A program made the translations under genes and the position numbers. A DNA stretch of 64,000 nucleotides. Source: Streptacidiphilus sp. ASG 303. Lineage in GTDB: Bacteria > Actinomycetota > Actinomycetes > Streptomycetales > Streptomycetaceae. Shown piece by piece: positions 1 to 8,737 of this stretch. The DNA lies in contig NZ_JAJLRA010000017.1 in NCBI RefSeq assembly GCF_020991365.1, positions 1 to 64,000 on the forward strand. The letters are read 5' to 3'. The first letter of the stretch is position 1, and every line of letters starts with the position of its first letter. Below the pieces are notes generated by a model, which saw only the letters and a list, made by a program, of their open reading frames with translations, was not told where the DNA came from and did no database searches.

Positions 1-84
1 GGGGGGGCGGGGGCGGGGGGGGGGGGGGGGGCGGGGGGGGGGGGGGGGGGGGGGGGCGGCCCCCCCCCCCCCGGGGGGGGGGGC
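1..84. repeat. Homopolymer G and C runs at window start
   Basis: The first 84 bases are almost pure G with three isolated C residues, then a run of C and a second run of G. No reading frame or structure is visible. Even for a Streptomyces genome this is abnormal. It looks more like a sequencing or assembly artefact, or a contig edge, than like biology. Confidence 0.8.
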
Positions 85-164
85 CCGCCGACGGCAGCGC
101 GGGCCCGGGCGTCCGGACGCCACGGCCGCCCAGGGCGGTCAGGCGTCCCGGGCGGTCAGGCGTC

Positions 165-2276
165 TCAGGCGTCGATGCGGGAGCGGTCCAGGGTGGCGGC
201 GGAGTCCACGATGAACTCCTTGCGGGGGGCGACGTCGTTGCCCATCAGCAGGTCGAAGACCCGCTCCGCGGCCTCCAGGTCGCCGAGGTTGATCCGGCGC
301 AGCGTGCGGTGGCGCGGGTCCAGGGTGGTCTCCGCGAGCTGGTCGGCGTCCATCTCGCCGAGGCCCTTGTACCGCTGGACGGGCTCCTTCCACCGCTTGC
401 CCTTGCGCTGCAGCTCCAGGAGCAGGGAGCGCAGTTCGCTGTCGGAGTAGGTGTAGAGGTACTTCTCCTGGCCGCGGCCGGGGTTGGTGAGCTCGATCCG
501 GTGCAGCGGGGGGACGGCGGCGAAGACCCGGCCGGCCTCGACCATGGGCCGCATGTAGCGCTGGAAGAGGGTCAGCAGCAGGCAGCGGATGTGCGCGCCG
601 TCGACGTCGGCGTCCGCCAGCAGGACGATCTTGCCGTAGCGGGCCTGGTCGATGTCGAAGGTCCGGCCCGAGCCCGCCCCTATCACCTGGATGATCGAGG
701 CGCACTCGGCGTTCTTGAGCATGTCCGCCACGGACGCCTTCTGGACGTTCAGGATCTTGCCGCGGATCGGCAGCAGCGCCTGGAACTCGGAGTTGCGGGC
801 GAGCTTGGCGGTGCCGAGCGCCGAGTCGCCCTCGACGATGAAGAGCTCGCTGCGCTCCACGTCGTCGCTGCGGCAGTCGGCGAGCTTGGCGGGCAGCGAC
901 GAGGTCTCCAGCGCGGTCTTGCGGCGCTGCGCCTCCTTGTGCTGGCGGGCCGCGACGCGGGTCCGGGCGGCGGCGACCACCTTCTCCATCACAGAGCGGG
1001 CCTGCTGCTTGTCGTCCCGCCTGGTGGAGGTGAGGAAGGCCTTGAGCTCCTTGGCGACCACCGCGGCGACGATGCGGGAGGCCGCCGAGGTGCCCAGGAC
1101 CTCCTTGGTCTGGCCCTCGAACTGGGGCTCGGCGAGGCGCACGGTGACCACGGCGGTGAGGCCCTCGGTGGCGTCGTCCTTGGTGACGTCGTCCTCGGCG
1201 ACGCGCAGCAGCTTCGCGGAGCGCAGCACCTCGTTGAGGGTGCGGGTGAGGGCGCGCTCGAAGCCGGCGACGTGGGTGCCGCCCTTGGGGGTGGCGATGA
1301 TGTTGACGAAGGAGCGCAGGGTGGTGTCGTAGCCGGTGCCCCAGCGCAGCGCGATGTCGACGCCGAGGTCGCGGGTGACCTCGGTGGGGGTCATGTGGCC
1401 GCGGTCGTCGAGGACGGGGACGGTCTCCTTGAAGGTGCCGGAGCCGGTGAGGCGGAGCACGTCGCTGACGGCCTTGTCGGGCGCGAGGAACTCGCAGAAC
1501 TCGCCGATGCCGCCGTCGTAGTGGAAGACCTGCTCGTCGACGGTGTCGGTGTCGAGGAGCCGCTCGTCGCGGACGACGATGGTCAGGCCGGGGACGAGGA
1601 AGGCGGTCTGGCGGGCGCGGTTGTGCAGGTTCTCCAGCGAGAGCCGGGCGTCCTTGAGGAAGATCTGGCGGTCGGCCCAGTAGCGGATGCGGGTCCCCGT
1701 GCGGGTGCGGGGCACCTTGCGGACCTTGGCCAGGCCGCTGCCGGGCTCGAAGGGGGCGTCGGGCGAGAGCTCGGTGAAGAGGCCGGGGGTGCCGCGGCGG
1801 AAGCTGACCGCGTGGGTGTGGCCGCCGCGGTCGACCTCGACGTCGAGGCGGGCGGAGAGGGCGTTGACGACGGAGGCGCCGACGCCGTGCAGGCCGCCGG
1901 AGGCCGCGTAGGAGCCGCCGCCGAACTTGCCGCCGGCGTGGAGCTTGGTCATGACGACCTCGACGCCGGACAGGCCGGTCTTGGGCTCGACGTCGACCGG
2001 GATGCCGCGGCCGTTGTCGCGGACCTCGACGGAGCCGTCCTCGTGGAGCAGGACCTCGATGCGGTCGCAGTGGCCGCCGAGGGCCTCGTCGACGGAGTTG
2101 TCGATGATCTCCCACAGGCAGTGCATCAGGCCGCGGCTGTCGGTCGAGCCGATGTACATGCCCGGCCGCTTGCGGACGGCTTCGAGCCCTTCGAGGACGA
2201 GCAGGTGCCGCGCGGTGTAGTTGGAGCCGTCGTCGCCGGCGAGCAGGGCGGTCGGCACGGTCGTTTCGGCGGTCAC
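165..2276 (-). CDS. parE: DNA topoisomerase IV / gyrase subunit B-type ATPase (ParE)
   Basis: This is the ATPase subunit of a type IIA topoisomerase, 703 residues, which with ParC decatenates and relaxes chromosomes. The N-terminal GHKL domain carries the ATP-binding Asn/Asp signature (EIIDNSVDEA) and the glycine motifs GRGIPVD and GLHGVGASVVNALS. A transducer domain follows, then a TOPRIM domain with VEGDSA and the acidic triad in DADVDGAHIR. The C-terminus ends in the short GyrB/ParE tail (QRYKGLGEMD). The GTG start is preceded by GAGGAG. It differs from a housekeeping GyrB in the linker (QTKEVLG). I assign ParE from length, from this linker and from its position near hrdB, which matches parE in S. 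coelicolor as I remember it. The next gene upstream is divergent. Confidence 0.9.
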   Translation of the reverse strand: MTAETTVPTALLAGDDGSNYTARHLLVLEGLEAVRKRPGMYIGSTDSRGLMHCLWEIIDNSVDEALGGHCDRIEVLLHEDGSVEVRDNGRGIPVDVEPKTGLSGVEVVMTKLHAGGKFGGGSYAASGGLHGVGASVVNALSARLDVEVDRGGHTHAVSFRRGTPGLFTELSPDAPFEPGSGLAKVRKVPRTRTGTRIRYWADRQIFLKDARLSLENLHNRARQTAFLVPGLTIVVRDERLLDTDTVDEQVFHYDGGIGEFCEFLAPDKAVSDVLRLTGSGTFKETVPVLDDRGHMTPTEVTRDLGVDIALRWGTGYDTTLRSFVNIIATPKGGTHVAGFERALTRTLNEVLRSAKLLRVAEDDVTKDDATEGLTAVVTVRLAEPQFEGQTKEVLGTSAASRIVAAVVAKELKAFLTSTRRDDKQQARSVMEKVVAAARTRVAARQHKEAQRRKTALETSSLPAKLADCRSDDVERSELFIVEGDSALGTAKLARNSEFQALLPIRGKILNVQKASVADMLKNAECASIIQVIGAGSGRTFDIDQARYGKIVLLADADVDGAHIRCLLLTLFQRYMRPMVEAGRVFAAVPPLHRIELTNPGRGQEKYLYTYSDSELRSLLLELQRKGKRWKEPVQRYKGLGEMDADQLAETTLDPRHRTLRRINLGDLEAAERVFDLLMGNDVAPRKEFIVDSAATLDRSRIDA

Positions 2277-2524
2277 GCGGTGCTACTCCTCGATCCGTCT
2301 GGGTGATGGTGCGGCCTTGGCGGGGGCGCGGGGGCTGTACGCGCTGCGCGAACACGGACTTGAGGATGCGTCCGCCCGGAACGCGCCGCAGGGCACCGCC
2401 GCGCACCGCCGCCGGGGCCAGCCTAGGGGGGCCGCCCCGCTGAGGTGCAGGCTACCGGTGCGGGGGCGGGGGCTTATGCTCCCACCCGGGTGCGTTCTAT
2501 GCTACGCGCACCTCGGACAGCAGT

Positions 2525-2540
2525 TCGATAACACGTTCGA
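2525..2540 (-). promoter_or_regulatory. Possible degenerate LexA box
   Basis: On the minus strand the sequence reads TCGAACGTGTTATCGA. It matches the actinobacterial LexA box TCGAAC-N4-GTTCGA at 10 of 12 defined positions. The first half is identical to the downstream lexA box at 36562. It lies about 250 bases upstream of parE. The distance and two mismatches make function uncertain. Confidence 0.3.
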
Positions 2541-2788
2541 GTGATAGACACGTCACGGGCGCCGGGACGCATGAACCCTCCGCGGCCGGGGCACGTCCTC
2601 ACCAACACAACGGAATCCCCCAGACGGCAAGCAGGCGAACCGGCGGCGAAGAGGCCGCCACCGTACGCCGCCACCGGTCAGCCGGCCGGGACCGGCCCCG
2701 ATCCGCCCACAGTGATCAGAAGGTTGCAGAAAGAAAAGCTGTGAGCGGGAACGAATTCGGCCTGGTTGGATGTTGACCCTGGTACGAC

Positions 2789-2801
2789 AGCTCGTCGAGC
2801 T
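2789..2801. promoter_or_regulatory. Small perfect palindrome upstream of DUF7455 gene
   Basis: AGCTCG-T-CGAGCT is a perfect 6-base inverted repeat with a one-base centre. It lies 15 bases before the GTG start of the small rightward gene and overlaps the region expected to hold its promoter or leader. It may be an operator, but no regulator is identified. Confidence 0.3.
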
Positions 2802-2815
2802 AGAGAAGAGGCGAC

Positions 2816-3046
2816 GTGACCACTGTTCTGACCCCCGCGAGCCCGCTCACCGCGGCTGACCGTTGCGACCGTTGCGGCGCCCAGGCTTACCTGCGCGTCG
2901 TGCTGGCCAGTGGCGGCGAGCTGCTCTTCTGCGCCCACCACGGGCGGAAGTTCGAGCCGGAGCTCAAGAAGATCGCCGTGGAGATACAGGACGAGACCGG
3001 TCGACTCTCCGCGACCTCCGCCACGGCCTCCACCGAGGAGCGCTGA
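2816..3046 (+). CDS. Small zinc-site protein, DUF7455-like
   Basis: This 76-residue protein has CDRCGAQ near residue 15 and CAHHG near residue 41. The pattern CxxC...CxxH is typical of a small metal-binding, probably zinc, fold. The family is conserved in actinobacteria with no known role. The start is GTG, with AAGAGG eight bases upstream. The C-terminus is Ser/Thr/Ala-rich and probably disordered. It stands alone and ends at a strong intrinsic terminator. The family name is from memory of actinobacterial DUF7455 proteins; the metal site is inferred from the motif. Confidence 0.8.
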   Translation: MTTVLTPASPLTAADRCDRCGAQAYLRVVLASGGELLFCAHHGRKFEPELKKIAVEIQDETGRLSATSATASTEER

Positions 3047-3092
3047 CACGAGCGACACCCCACCGACGAGCTGAGGCCGGCAGGACCGGCAG

Positions 3093-3130
3093 CCGGGCGG
3101 CGGACCGAGGCGGTCCGCCGCCCGGTTTTT
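3093..3130 (+). terminator. Intrinsic terminator of the DUF7455 gene
   Basis: Perfect 14-base arms (3093-3106 and 3112-3125) enclose a GAGGC loop and are followed directly by TTTTT. This is a canonical Rho-independent terminator, unusually complete for Streptomyces. Confidence 0.9.
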
Positions 3131-3208
3131 GCATTCCCGGGCATGACGGCACCTCACTCGGAGTGAAATGACGCACACTCAGGGTGTGCGGTCGGGGCGG
3201 AGCACGCC

Positions 3209-4069
3209 TCAGAGGTGGCCGCGGACCTCGTCGGCGAGCGCGCCCAGGCGGGTGTAGACGCCCGGGTGGCCCGACTCGGCGCAGCCGGTGCCCCAGGAGA
3301 CGAGCCCCACCAGCTGCCCGTGGACCACGAGGGGGCCGCCGCTGTCCCCCTGGCAGGCGTCGCGCCCCCCGGAGGGCGCCCCCGCGCAGAGCATGGCCGA
3401 GCCGTCGAAGCGCCCGTTCGGACCGCCGGGGTAGTCGTCCGCGCACACCGCGTCGTCGAGGACCGTCACCTCCACGGCGTGCAGCCGCGCCGCGTAGCGC
3501 CCGGCACCCGTCGTGTCGCCCCAGCCGAACACCGTGGCCCCGGTACCCGGCCGGTAGGGGTTCCGGTCTCCCTGCGCCACCAGGGGCAGGGTCGGGCGGC
3601 CCTCCTGGGGCTCGGCGAGGGTCACCACGGCGACGTCACGCGTGTTGGCCTCGAAGGAGTACTCCGGGTCGATCCACACGTCACGCACCGCCACCTCCGT
3701 GCCCGCGCCGCCGGTGATGTCGGTCCGGCCGACGATCACGCGGAGCCCGGGCCGGTTCGCCCGGATGCCGGTCGACTCGTCGTAGAAGCAGTGCGCCGCG
3801 GTCACCACCTTGGTCGGCGCCACCAGGGCACCGCCGCAGAACTGGCCGGAGCGGGTGGAGCCGAACTGCAGCCGGCTGGCGAGGGCCACGACCCAGGGGT
3901 GCTGCTCGGTGGAGTCCGGCGATCCCCCCACGATGCGCCGCTCGGCGTGGGCGTCCTGCGCGGTGCCGCCGGCGCCGGTCGCGGCCGCCAGCGGGATGAG
4001 GGCCAGCAGGGCCAGGGCGGCGCCTCGGCGCGGTGGTTCGGCGGCACGCGCCCGACGGATGGCCAGCAC
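3209..4069 (-). CDS. Secreted trypsin-like serine protease (S1 family)
   Basis: This is a 286-residue prepro-trypsin. An N-terminal signal peptide (hydrophobic ALALLALIPLAAA) is followed by a short propeptide ending in RR, and the mature enzyme would begin at IVGG. Catalytic residues are visible: His near 92 in VTAAHCF, Asp near 145 in TRDVAVV, and Ser near 243 in CQGDSGGPL. Trypsin (Arg/Lys) specificity fits the Asp in DACQGDSGGP. The start is GTG at 4069, with AGGAGG seven bases upstream; the longer open frame upstream has no ribosome site. It would act outside the cell, as Streptomyces trypsins do during mycelial turnover. It is a single-gene unit convergent with the DUF7455 gene. Confidence 0.92.
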   Translation of the reverse strand: MLAIRRARAAEPPRRGAALALLALIPLAAATGAGGTAQDAHAERRIVGGSPDSTEQHPWVVALASRLQFGSTRSGQFCGGALVAPTKVVTAAHCFYDESTGIRANRPGLRVIVGRTDITGGAGTEVAVRDVWIDPEYSFEANTRDVAVVTLAEPQEGRPTLPLVAQGDRNPYRPGTGATVFGWGDTTGAGRYAARLHAVEVTVLDDAVCADDYPGGPNGRFDGSAMLCAGAPSGGRDACQGDSGGPLVVHGQLVGLVSWGTGCAESGHPGVYTRLGALADEVRGHL

Positions 4070-4407
4070 CGGTGTCCTCCTGGAGGTATCTGCGACAGAC
4101 AACCGACCCAGCGTAAGAGAACGATGACTCTCCGTGCCCGGAACGGGTCGCGGAACAACCCTTCCGAGGGACGGCACGCCGCGGGGCCCGGAGCATCCGC
4201 TGCTCCGGGCCCCGGGGAAGAGGCCTCGCCGTCCCGCCCGCCGCCCGCGGAGGCGCGCTCCGCGGGGGTGCGCCCCCGTGCACGGACACCCCGTGCACGG
4301 ACACCGCCGACGGGCGGCCCCGCGCGCGGACGGACCTGCGGGGGCGCCCCGCACGGACACCGCCGGCCCGCGGGGACGCACCCCGGGGCCGGCGGCACCG
4401 GCAGTGA
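4070..4407. other. Intergenic region hrdB / trypsin gene
   Basis: This 338-base region carries the trypsin leader and promoter area on the right-hand side of that gene and the hrdB terminator hairpin near 4360. At 4274-4303 a 15-base unit containing GTGCACGGACACC occurs twice in tandem, with a further partial copy near 4351. No gene was recognised. Confidence 0.55.
4360..4395 (-). terminator. Hairpin downstream of hrdB
   Basis: Ten-base arms CCGCCGGCCC (4360-4369) and GGGCCGGCGG (4386-4395) enclose a smaller CGGGG/CCCCG stem. It begins about 12 bases after the hrdB stop codon. There is no T run, as is usual for Streptomyces terminators. Confidence 0.6.
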
Positions 4408-6027
4408 TCAGTCCAGGTAGTCGCGCAGCACCTGGGAACGGGAGGGGTGGCGCAGCTTCGACATGGTCTTGGACTCGATCTGGCGGATGCGCTCACGGGT
4501 GACCCCGTAGACCTTGCCGATCTCGTCCAGCGTCTTCGGCTGGCCGTCGGTGAGGCCGAACCGCATGGAGACCACGCCGGCCTCGCGCTCGCTGAGGGTG
4601 TCCAGCACGGAGTGCAGCTGCTCCTGGAGCAGGGTGAAGCTGACCGCGTCGGCGGGGACGACCGCCTCGGAGTCCTCGATCAGGTCGCCGAACTCGCTGT
4701 CGCCGTCCTCGCCCAGGGGGGTGTGGAGCGAGATGGGCTCCCGGCCGTACTTCTGGACCTCGATGACCTTCTCCGGGGTCATGTCGAGCTCCTTGGCCAG
4801 CTCCTCCGGGGTGGGCTCACGGCCCAGGTCCTGGAGCATCTGGCGCTGCACGCGGGCGAGCTTGTTGATGACCTCGACCATGTGGACCGGGATGCGGATG
4901 GTCCGCGCCTGGTCGGCCATGGCGCGGGTGATCGCCTGCCGGATCCACCAGGTGGCGTAGGTGGAGAACTTGTAGCCCTTGGTGTAGTCGAACTTCTCGA
5001 CCGCACGGATCAGACCGAGGTTGCCCTCCTGGATCAGGTCCAGGAAGAGCATGCCGCGGCCGGTGTAGCGCTTGGCCAGCGAGACGACCAGCCGGAGGTT
5101 GGCCTCCAGCAGGTGGTTCTTGGCGCGGCGGCCGTCCTCGGCGATGATCTCCAGCTCGCGCTTGAGCTTCGGCGCGAGCTTGTCCCCGTTGCCGAGCTTG
5201 TCCTCGGCGAAGAGGCCCGCCTCGATCCGCTTGGCGAGCTCCACCTCCTGCTCGGCGTTGAGCAGCGGGACCTTGCCGATCTGCTTGAGGTAGTCCTTGA
5301 CCGGGTCCGCGGTGGCGCCGGCCGCAGCGACCTGCTGCGCGGGGGCGTCGTCCTCGTCCTCGTCGGAGAGCACGAAGCCCTCGGACTCCTCCTCGGGACC
5401 GGCGGGCTCGCCGTCGGCCTTGGCGCCGGGCAGCGCGGTGTCCTCGACCAGCTCCTCGTCACCGAGGGCGTCGTCGCCCTTCTTGCCCGCCTTGGCGGCG
5501 GTCTTCTTCGCCGCCGTCTTCTTCGCGGGGACGGCCTTCTTGACCGCGGCCTTCCTCGCGGGCGCGGCCTTCCTCGCGGCCGAGGCGGCCGGGGCTGCGA
5601 CCTCGTCGACGGAGTCGTCCGCGTCGGCGACGGCGACAAGCGGGGCGGCCGCGACGGCGGCGGCGGCCGTGCGGGCCGCGACGGGACGCACCGGGACGGA
5701 CTGCGGGGCGGCCGCCGTGCGCGTGGTGACCGTCTTGGTGGCGGTGCGCTTCGCGGTGCTCTTGGCAGCGACGCTCTTCCGGGTGCGCTTGGAGGCGGAC
5801 GGGTCCGCCGCGCTCACCATCAGGTCCACCCCCTCCTCGATGAGGACCTGGTTGAGGCTGCGCATGACGTTCTTCCACTTGGTGACCGGGATCTGGTCCG
5901 CCTCGAAGGCCTGACGCACGTCGTCACCGGCGATCTGCCCCTGGGCCTTGCCCCGCTCGATGAGCGCCATGAGAGCGGCGGACTCGGCGATCTCGGGTGG
6001 GAGCGAACGGGATGTGCTGGCCGACAC
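4408..6027 (-). CDS. hrdB: Principal RNA polymerase sigma factor HrdB
   Basis: This is the essential group 1 sigma-70 of Streptomyces, 539 residues. It has a short region 1.1 and a long Lys/Ala/Thr-rich linker (repeats of AAKKTAAKK, about residues 120-190), followed by an acidic stretch. Regions 1.2 to 4 come next: region 2 contains [19 protein letters not shown] and the -10-recognition helix [13 protein letters not shown]; region 4 ends in [14 protein letters not shown], which reads the -35. The chosen start is GTG at 6027 (VSASTSR), with AGAGG upstream. This matches the known HrdB N-terminus as I recall it. The longer frame upstream has different composition. It is followed by a hairpin terminator and preceded by a long spacer that must hold its promoters. 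Confidence 0.97.
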   Translation of the reverse strand: MSASTSRSLPPEIAESAALMALIERGKAQGQIAGDDVRQAFEADQIPVTKWKNVMRSLNQVLIEEGVDLMVSAADPSASKRTRKSVAAKSTAKRTATKTVTTRTAAAPQSVPVRPVAARTAAAAVAAAPLVAVADADDSVDEVAAPAASAARKAAPARKAAVKKAVPAKKTAAKKTAAKAGKKGDDALGDEELVEDTALPGAKADGEPAGPEEESEGFVLSDEDEDDAPAQQVAAAGATADPVKDYLKQIGKVPLLNAEQEVELAKRIEAGLFAEDKLGNGDKLAPKLKRELEIIAEDGRRAKNHLLEANLRLVVSLAKRYTGRGMLFLDLIQEGNLGLIRAVEKFDYTKGYKFSTYATWWIRQAITRAMADQARTIRIPVHMVEVINKLARVQRQMLQDLGREPTPEELAKELDMTPEKVIEVQKYGREPISLHTPLGEDGDSEFGDLIEDSEAVVPADAVSFTLLQEQLHSVLDTLSEREAGVVSMRFGLTDGQPKTLDEIGKVYGVTRERIRQIESKTMSKLRHPSRSQVLRDYLD

Positions 6028-6978
6028 GAACAACCTCTCGGACGTGAGTGGACGGGAAGCCGGCTCCGTCCCCCCGCCGATGAGGGCAGGAGGAGTACCG
6101 GTGCGCGGCAGGTGCGCGGACGGTGCGGGTCGGGTTCGGGCTTCACGGCTGGGCTTGCGGGACAGGAGCAGCGCCGCAGGGCAACACAGCATTCTGACAT
6201 GCCGCCCTATTCCGGAGCTGCTTCCACCTCCGTACACATCGCTGCGCAGACTCAAGTGTTACGCATGCCCTCCGTGGTGCGGGTCACACTGCCCCGACGC
6301 AGTCCGGTCGGCATTCGCGCGGGGCTCGACGGCGCGCGGGGGGCGCGCGTCCGGGCCCGCAGTGCCGCGGGGGCGCCGCCGGCCCGGCGCGCGCTCCGGC
6401 CGGACGGCCCGCCGGCGCCCCCTGGCCGCCCTCCTCGGGCCGCCCCGGCGGCCGGACTGTCCCGGCCGGACCGACCCGGCCGCCCCTCTCCGTCCAGCGG
6501 GCCCGGGCCAGGACGGGGCCCCGCCCGGACCGTCACCGGCGGCGGGCACGGCCGCCCGGGGATTCGGCGACCGCCTAGGCCGTGCCGACCGTCCCGGCCG
6601 GCACGCCGGAGGCACCTGCCCTTCCCGCGGCACGCCGACGACGGGAGGCCGCACCGTGACGGCGGCAGGGCCCGGAGGGAGGGGCGGCGGGCGGGAAGGA
6701 GGCGGAGGAGGCGGAGGACGCGGGCCCGGCGGGTCCGCCCGACGGCGTGGCCGCGCCGGTCGCCGCGCGCCGCTCCGCCGTGGACCGGCCACCGGATCCG
6801 GCCCCCACCCCCTCGGCCCCTCCGGGCTCCCCCGCGGGACCCGCACCGCACCTGGCGCGCCTCCGGTTCCGCGCGGCGCGCCGGACGCCGCCCGTGCGGG
6901 CCCCGGGCGGACGGCGGTCGGCTGTGGGCGGTCGGCGGCGGCCGGTCGGCGGCGGCCGGTCGGACGGCCCCGGCGCAG
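6028..6978. other. Long non-coding spacer upstream of hrdB
   Basis: This is about 950 bases between the end of whiH and the start of hrdB. Several open frames cross it on both strands, but their composition is Arg/Pro/Gly shadow-like and no known domain is seen. The part nearest hrdB (about 6190-6260) is the least GC-rich and probably holds the hrdB promoters. A 14-base unit GGTCGGCGGCGGCC is tandemly repeated at 6930-6957, with a third partial copy after it, close to the whiH stop. Confidence 0.6.
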
Positions 6979-7872
6979 TCAGTGCTCGCGGGGCCCGGGG
7001 ACGACGTGCTCGACGTCGGAGAGGACGAGGTCGGGGTGGACGGTGAGGAGGGACCGCATCGCCGCCTCGGCGGCGGTGCCGTCGCCGGCGCCGAGCGCGT
7101 CGAGCAGGCGGACGTGCAGCAGGGCGGACGCCTCCGAGGGGCGTTCGCACGCGGTGGCGGGGCCGCCGCTGATCTGCAGGGCCGAGGCGACGATGCCGGA
7201 GAGGTGCTCCAGCATCCGGTTGCCGGCGAGCTGCAGCACCAGGGCGTGGAACTCGGCGTCGGCGCGGGCGAAGGTCACGGGGTCGGCCTGGGCGGCGGCG
7301 TGGCCCATGATCTCGGCCATGTCGGCGAGCCGCTGCTGGACGTCCTCGTGGCCGTGGCCCGCGGCGAGGCGGGCGGCCAGCGGCTCGATGGCCCAGCGGA
7401 GCTCGAAGAGCTCGCGGCGCTGGTCGTCGCGCTGGGGGCCGAAGGCCCGCCACTCGATGATGTCGGGGTCGAGGAGGTTCCAGTCGCTGACCGGCCGGAC
7501 GCGGGTGCCGACGTTGGGGCGGGCGCTGACCAGGCCCTTGGCCTCCAGCACGCGCAGCGACTCGCGGACGACGGTGCGGGAGACCTCGAACCGCTGCCCG
7601 ATCTCCTCGGGCACCAGGGGGCGGTCGGCGCCCAGGTCCCCGGCGACGATCATCTGGCCCAGCTGCTGCACCAGCTGGCCGTGCAGGCCGCGGCCGCGGC
7701 TGCTGGTGGTCTTGCGGCCGATCCTGGCGAGGTCGCCCTCCGCGCCCTCCCAGCGGGGGGCCGGTGGCACCGGCCGTTCGGACAGTGCGTAGCGGTCCAG
7801 CTCGTCGGCGGCCGGGACTCCCGACTCGACGGAACGGTTGGGGTTCATGGTGGGGTGCGCAAGGGTACTCAC
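6979..7872 (-). CDS. whiH: Sporulation transcription factor WhiH (GntR/FadR type)
   Basis: WhiH is required for sporulation septation in aerial hyphae. The protein has 297 residues. A poorly conserved 60-residue N-terminus is followed by a GntR winged helix (RGLHGQLVQQLGQMIV through PEEIGQRFEVSRTVVRESLRVLEAKG) and a FadR-type all-helical C-terminal domain (about residues 140-290). The start is GTG at 7872 (VSTLAHP), with AAAGGA just upstream. Family, neighbour hrdB and N-terminus all agree with S. coelicolor WhiH as remembered. The promoter region has a WhiG-like sequence and a perfect palindrome that could serve autoregulation. The ligand of the FCD domain is unknown. Confidence 0.93.
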   Translation of the reverse strand: MSTLAHPTMNPNRSVESGVPAADELDRYALSERPVPPAPRWEGAEGDLARIGRKTTSSRGRGLHGQLVQQLGQMIVAGDLGADRPLVPEEIGQRFEVSRTVVRESLRVLEAKGLVSARPNVGTRVRPVSDWNLLDPDIIEWRAFGPQRDDQRRELFELRWAIEPLAARLAAGHGHEDVQQRLADMAEIMGHAAAQADPVTFARADAEFHALVLQLAGNRMLEHLSGIVASALQISGGPATACERPSEASALLHVRLLDALGAGDGTAAEAAMRSLLTVHPDLVLSDVEHVVPGPREH

Positions 7873-7879
7873 AGGTCCT

Positions 7880-7907
7880 TTGTCGGCGACAGCCGCCTGC
7901 GACTTGA
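7880..7907 (-). promoter_or_regulatory. Candidate sigma-WhiG promoter of whiH
   Basis: On the minus strand TCAA (7907-7904) is followed after 16 bases by GCCGACAA (7887-7880). This resembles the FliA/WhiG consensus TAAA-N15/16-GCCGATAA. whiH is a known direct WhiG target in S. coelicolor. The -10 lies only eight bases from the GTG, so the transcript would be nearly leaderless. Confidence 0.6.
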
Positions 7908-7910
7908 GAG

Positions 7911-7933
7911 CTTTCGTGAAAAGCACACGAAAG
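7911..7933. promoter_or_regulatory. Perfect palindrome upstream of whiH
   Basis: CTTTCGTG and CACGAAAG form a perfect 8-base inverted repeat with a 7-base A-rich centre. It sits immediately upstream of the candidate WhiG promoter. It is a likely operator; WhiH itself, known to be autoregulatory, is the obvious candidate ligand. Confidence 0.5.
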
Positions 7934-8013
7934 GGTGATCGCCCATCAGTCGACAATTGACTTTCTATCAGGACCCAACGCTCATTGGCGTCGTAAGTGG
8001 ATCGATTCGCCCT

Positions 8014-8733
8014 TCACATCGTCCGTCGCCGCAGCTGGAACGCCGTCCAGACGGCGAGCAGCACCACCGCGGACAGGCCCGCCGCGATGCAGGACGCGGG
8101 CAGGGGTGCGGTGAGGCCCGTGCCGTGTCCGCCGCGGCGCAGCAGAGCAGTCGCGGGATCCCGCAGGACCACGGGCAGGACGGCGAGCACCGGCAGTGCC
8201 GACAGCCCGGCCGCGGCGCCGCGCAGCAGGCCGGCCGCGAGCAGGCACGTCCACCCCGCCCCCACGGCCAGTGCGGCCGAACCGGGCAGTGCCGCAAGGA
8301 GTCCGCCCGGCCGGGGCGGCACGGCCCACCCCAGGCCGCCGGGGGCCGCGGCGCGGAACACGGCCGCGTCCACCAGCGCGGTGGCCGCCGTCAGGCCGAC
8401 GGCCACGACCGCCACGGCGAGCAGTTTCGCGACGAGGAGCCGAAGCCGCCGCCCGACGGGGACGAGGGATGCGGAGAGCGCGGGATTCCTGAGCTCGTGG
8501 CCGTACGACAGGGCGCCGAGCACGCCCGATCCGAGGGCGGCGAGGGGGAACGCCGACCGAGGGGGCGCGGCGGTGAGCCGACGGGCCGCCTGTGCCGCGG
8601 AAACCGCCCCGACGGGGTCACGTCGGCAGGCCACGGCGGCGAACACGGCTGCTGCAACCACCGTGGCGGCCAGGACGAGCCAGGTGGAGCGGAGGCCGGC
8701 CAGCCGCCGCGCCTCGTAGGTCAGGGTGTGCAC
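8014..8733 (-). CDS. ABC-2 type membrane permease subunit (probable)
   Basis: This 239-residue integral membrane protein has about six hydrophobic helices, for example VLAATVVAAAVFAAV and LLAVAVVAVGLTAATALV. It has no signal peptide and a basic C-terminal tail. It starts with GTG at 8733, only four bases after the stop of the upstream ATPase-like gene, so the two are translationally linked. The layout is that of a two-gene ABC-2 exporter. The substrate is unknown. Because the partner ATPase is degenerate, active transport is doubtful. Confidence 0.75.
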   Translation of the reverse strand: MHTLTYEARRLAGLRSTWLVLAATVVAAAVFAAVACRRDPVGAVSAAQAARRLTAAPPRSAFPLAALGSGVLGALSYGHELRNPALSASLVPVGRRLRLLVAKLLAVAVVAVGLTAATALVDAAVFRAAAPGGLGWAVPPRPGGLLAALPGSAALAVGAGWTCLLAAGLLRGAAAGLSALPVLAVLPVVLRDPATALLRRGGHGTGLTAPLPASCIAAGLSAVVLLAVWTAFQLRRRTM

Positions 8734-8737
8734 GCGG

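Larger units (their letters stand above)
2277..2815. other. Divergent intergenic region parE / DUF7455 gene
   Basis: This 539-base spacer lies between two divergent starts. I see no convincing coding sequence. It holds the promoters of both genes, a LexA-box-like sequence at 2525-2540 and a small palindrome at 2789-2801 just in front of the rightward gene. Confidence 0.6.

Noticed and set aside
2773-2806. TTGACC with TAGAGA as promoter of the DUF7455 gene
   Set aside because: The spacer would be 22 bases, too long for a sigma-70 promoter.
6183-6213. GGAAT and GTT on the minus strand upstream of hrdB as a sigma-R promoter
   Set aside because: The spacing is 23 bases, whereas the known sigma-R spacing is about 18; at 18 the sequence is GCT.
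6252-6851. Possible genes in the hrdB upstream spacer
   Set aside because: Only Arg/Pro/Gly-rich frames without ribosome sites or known motifs were found.
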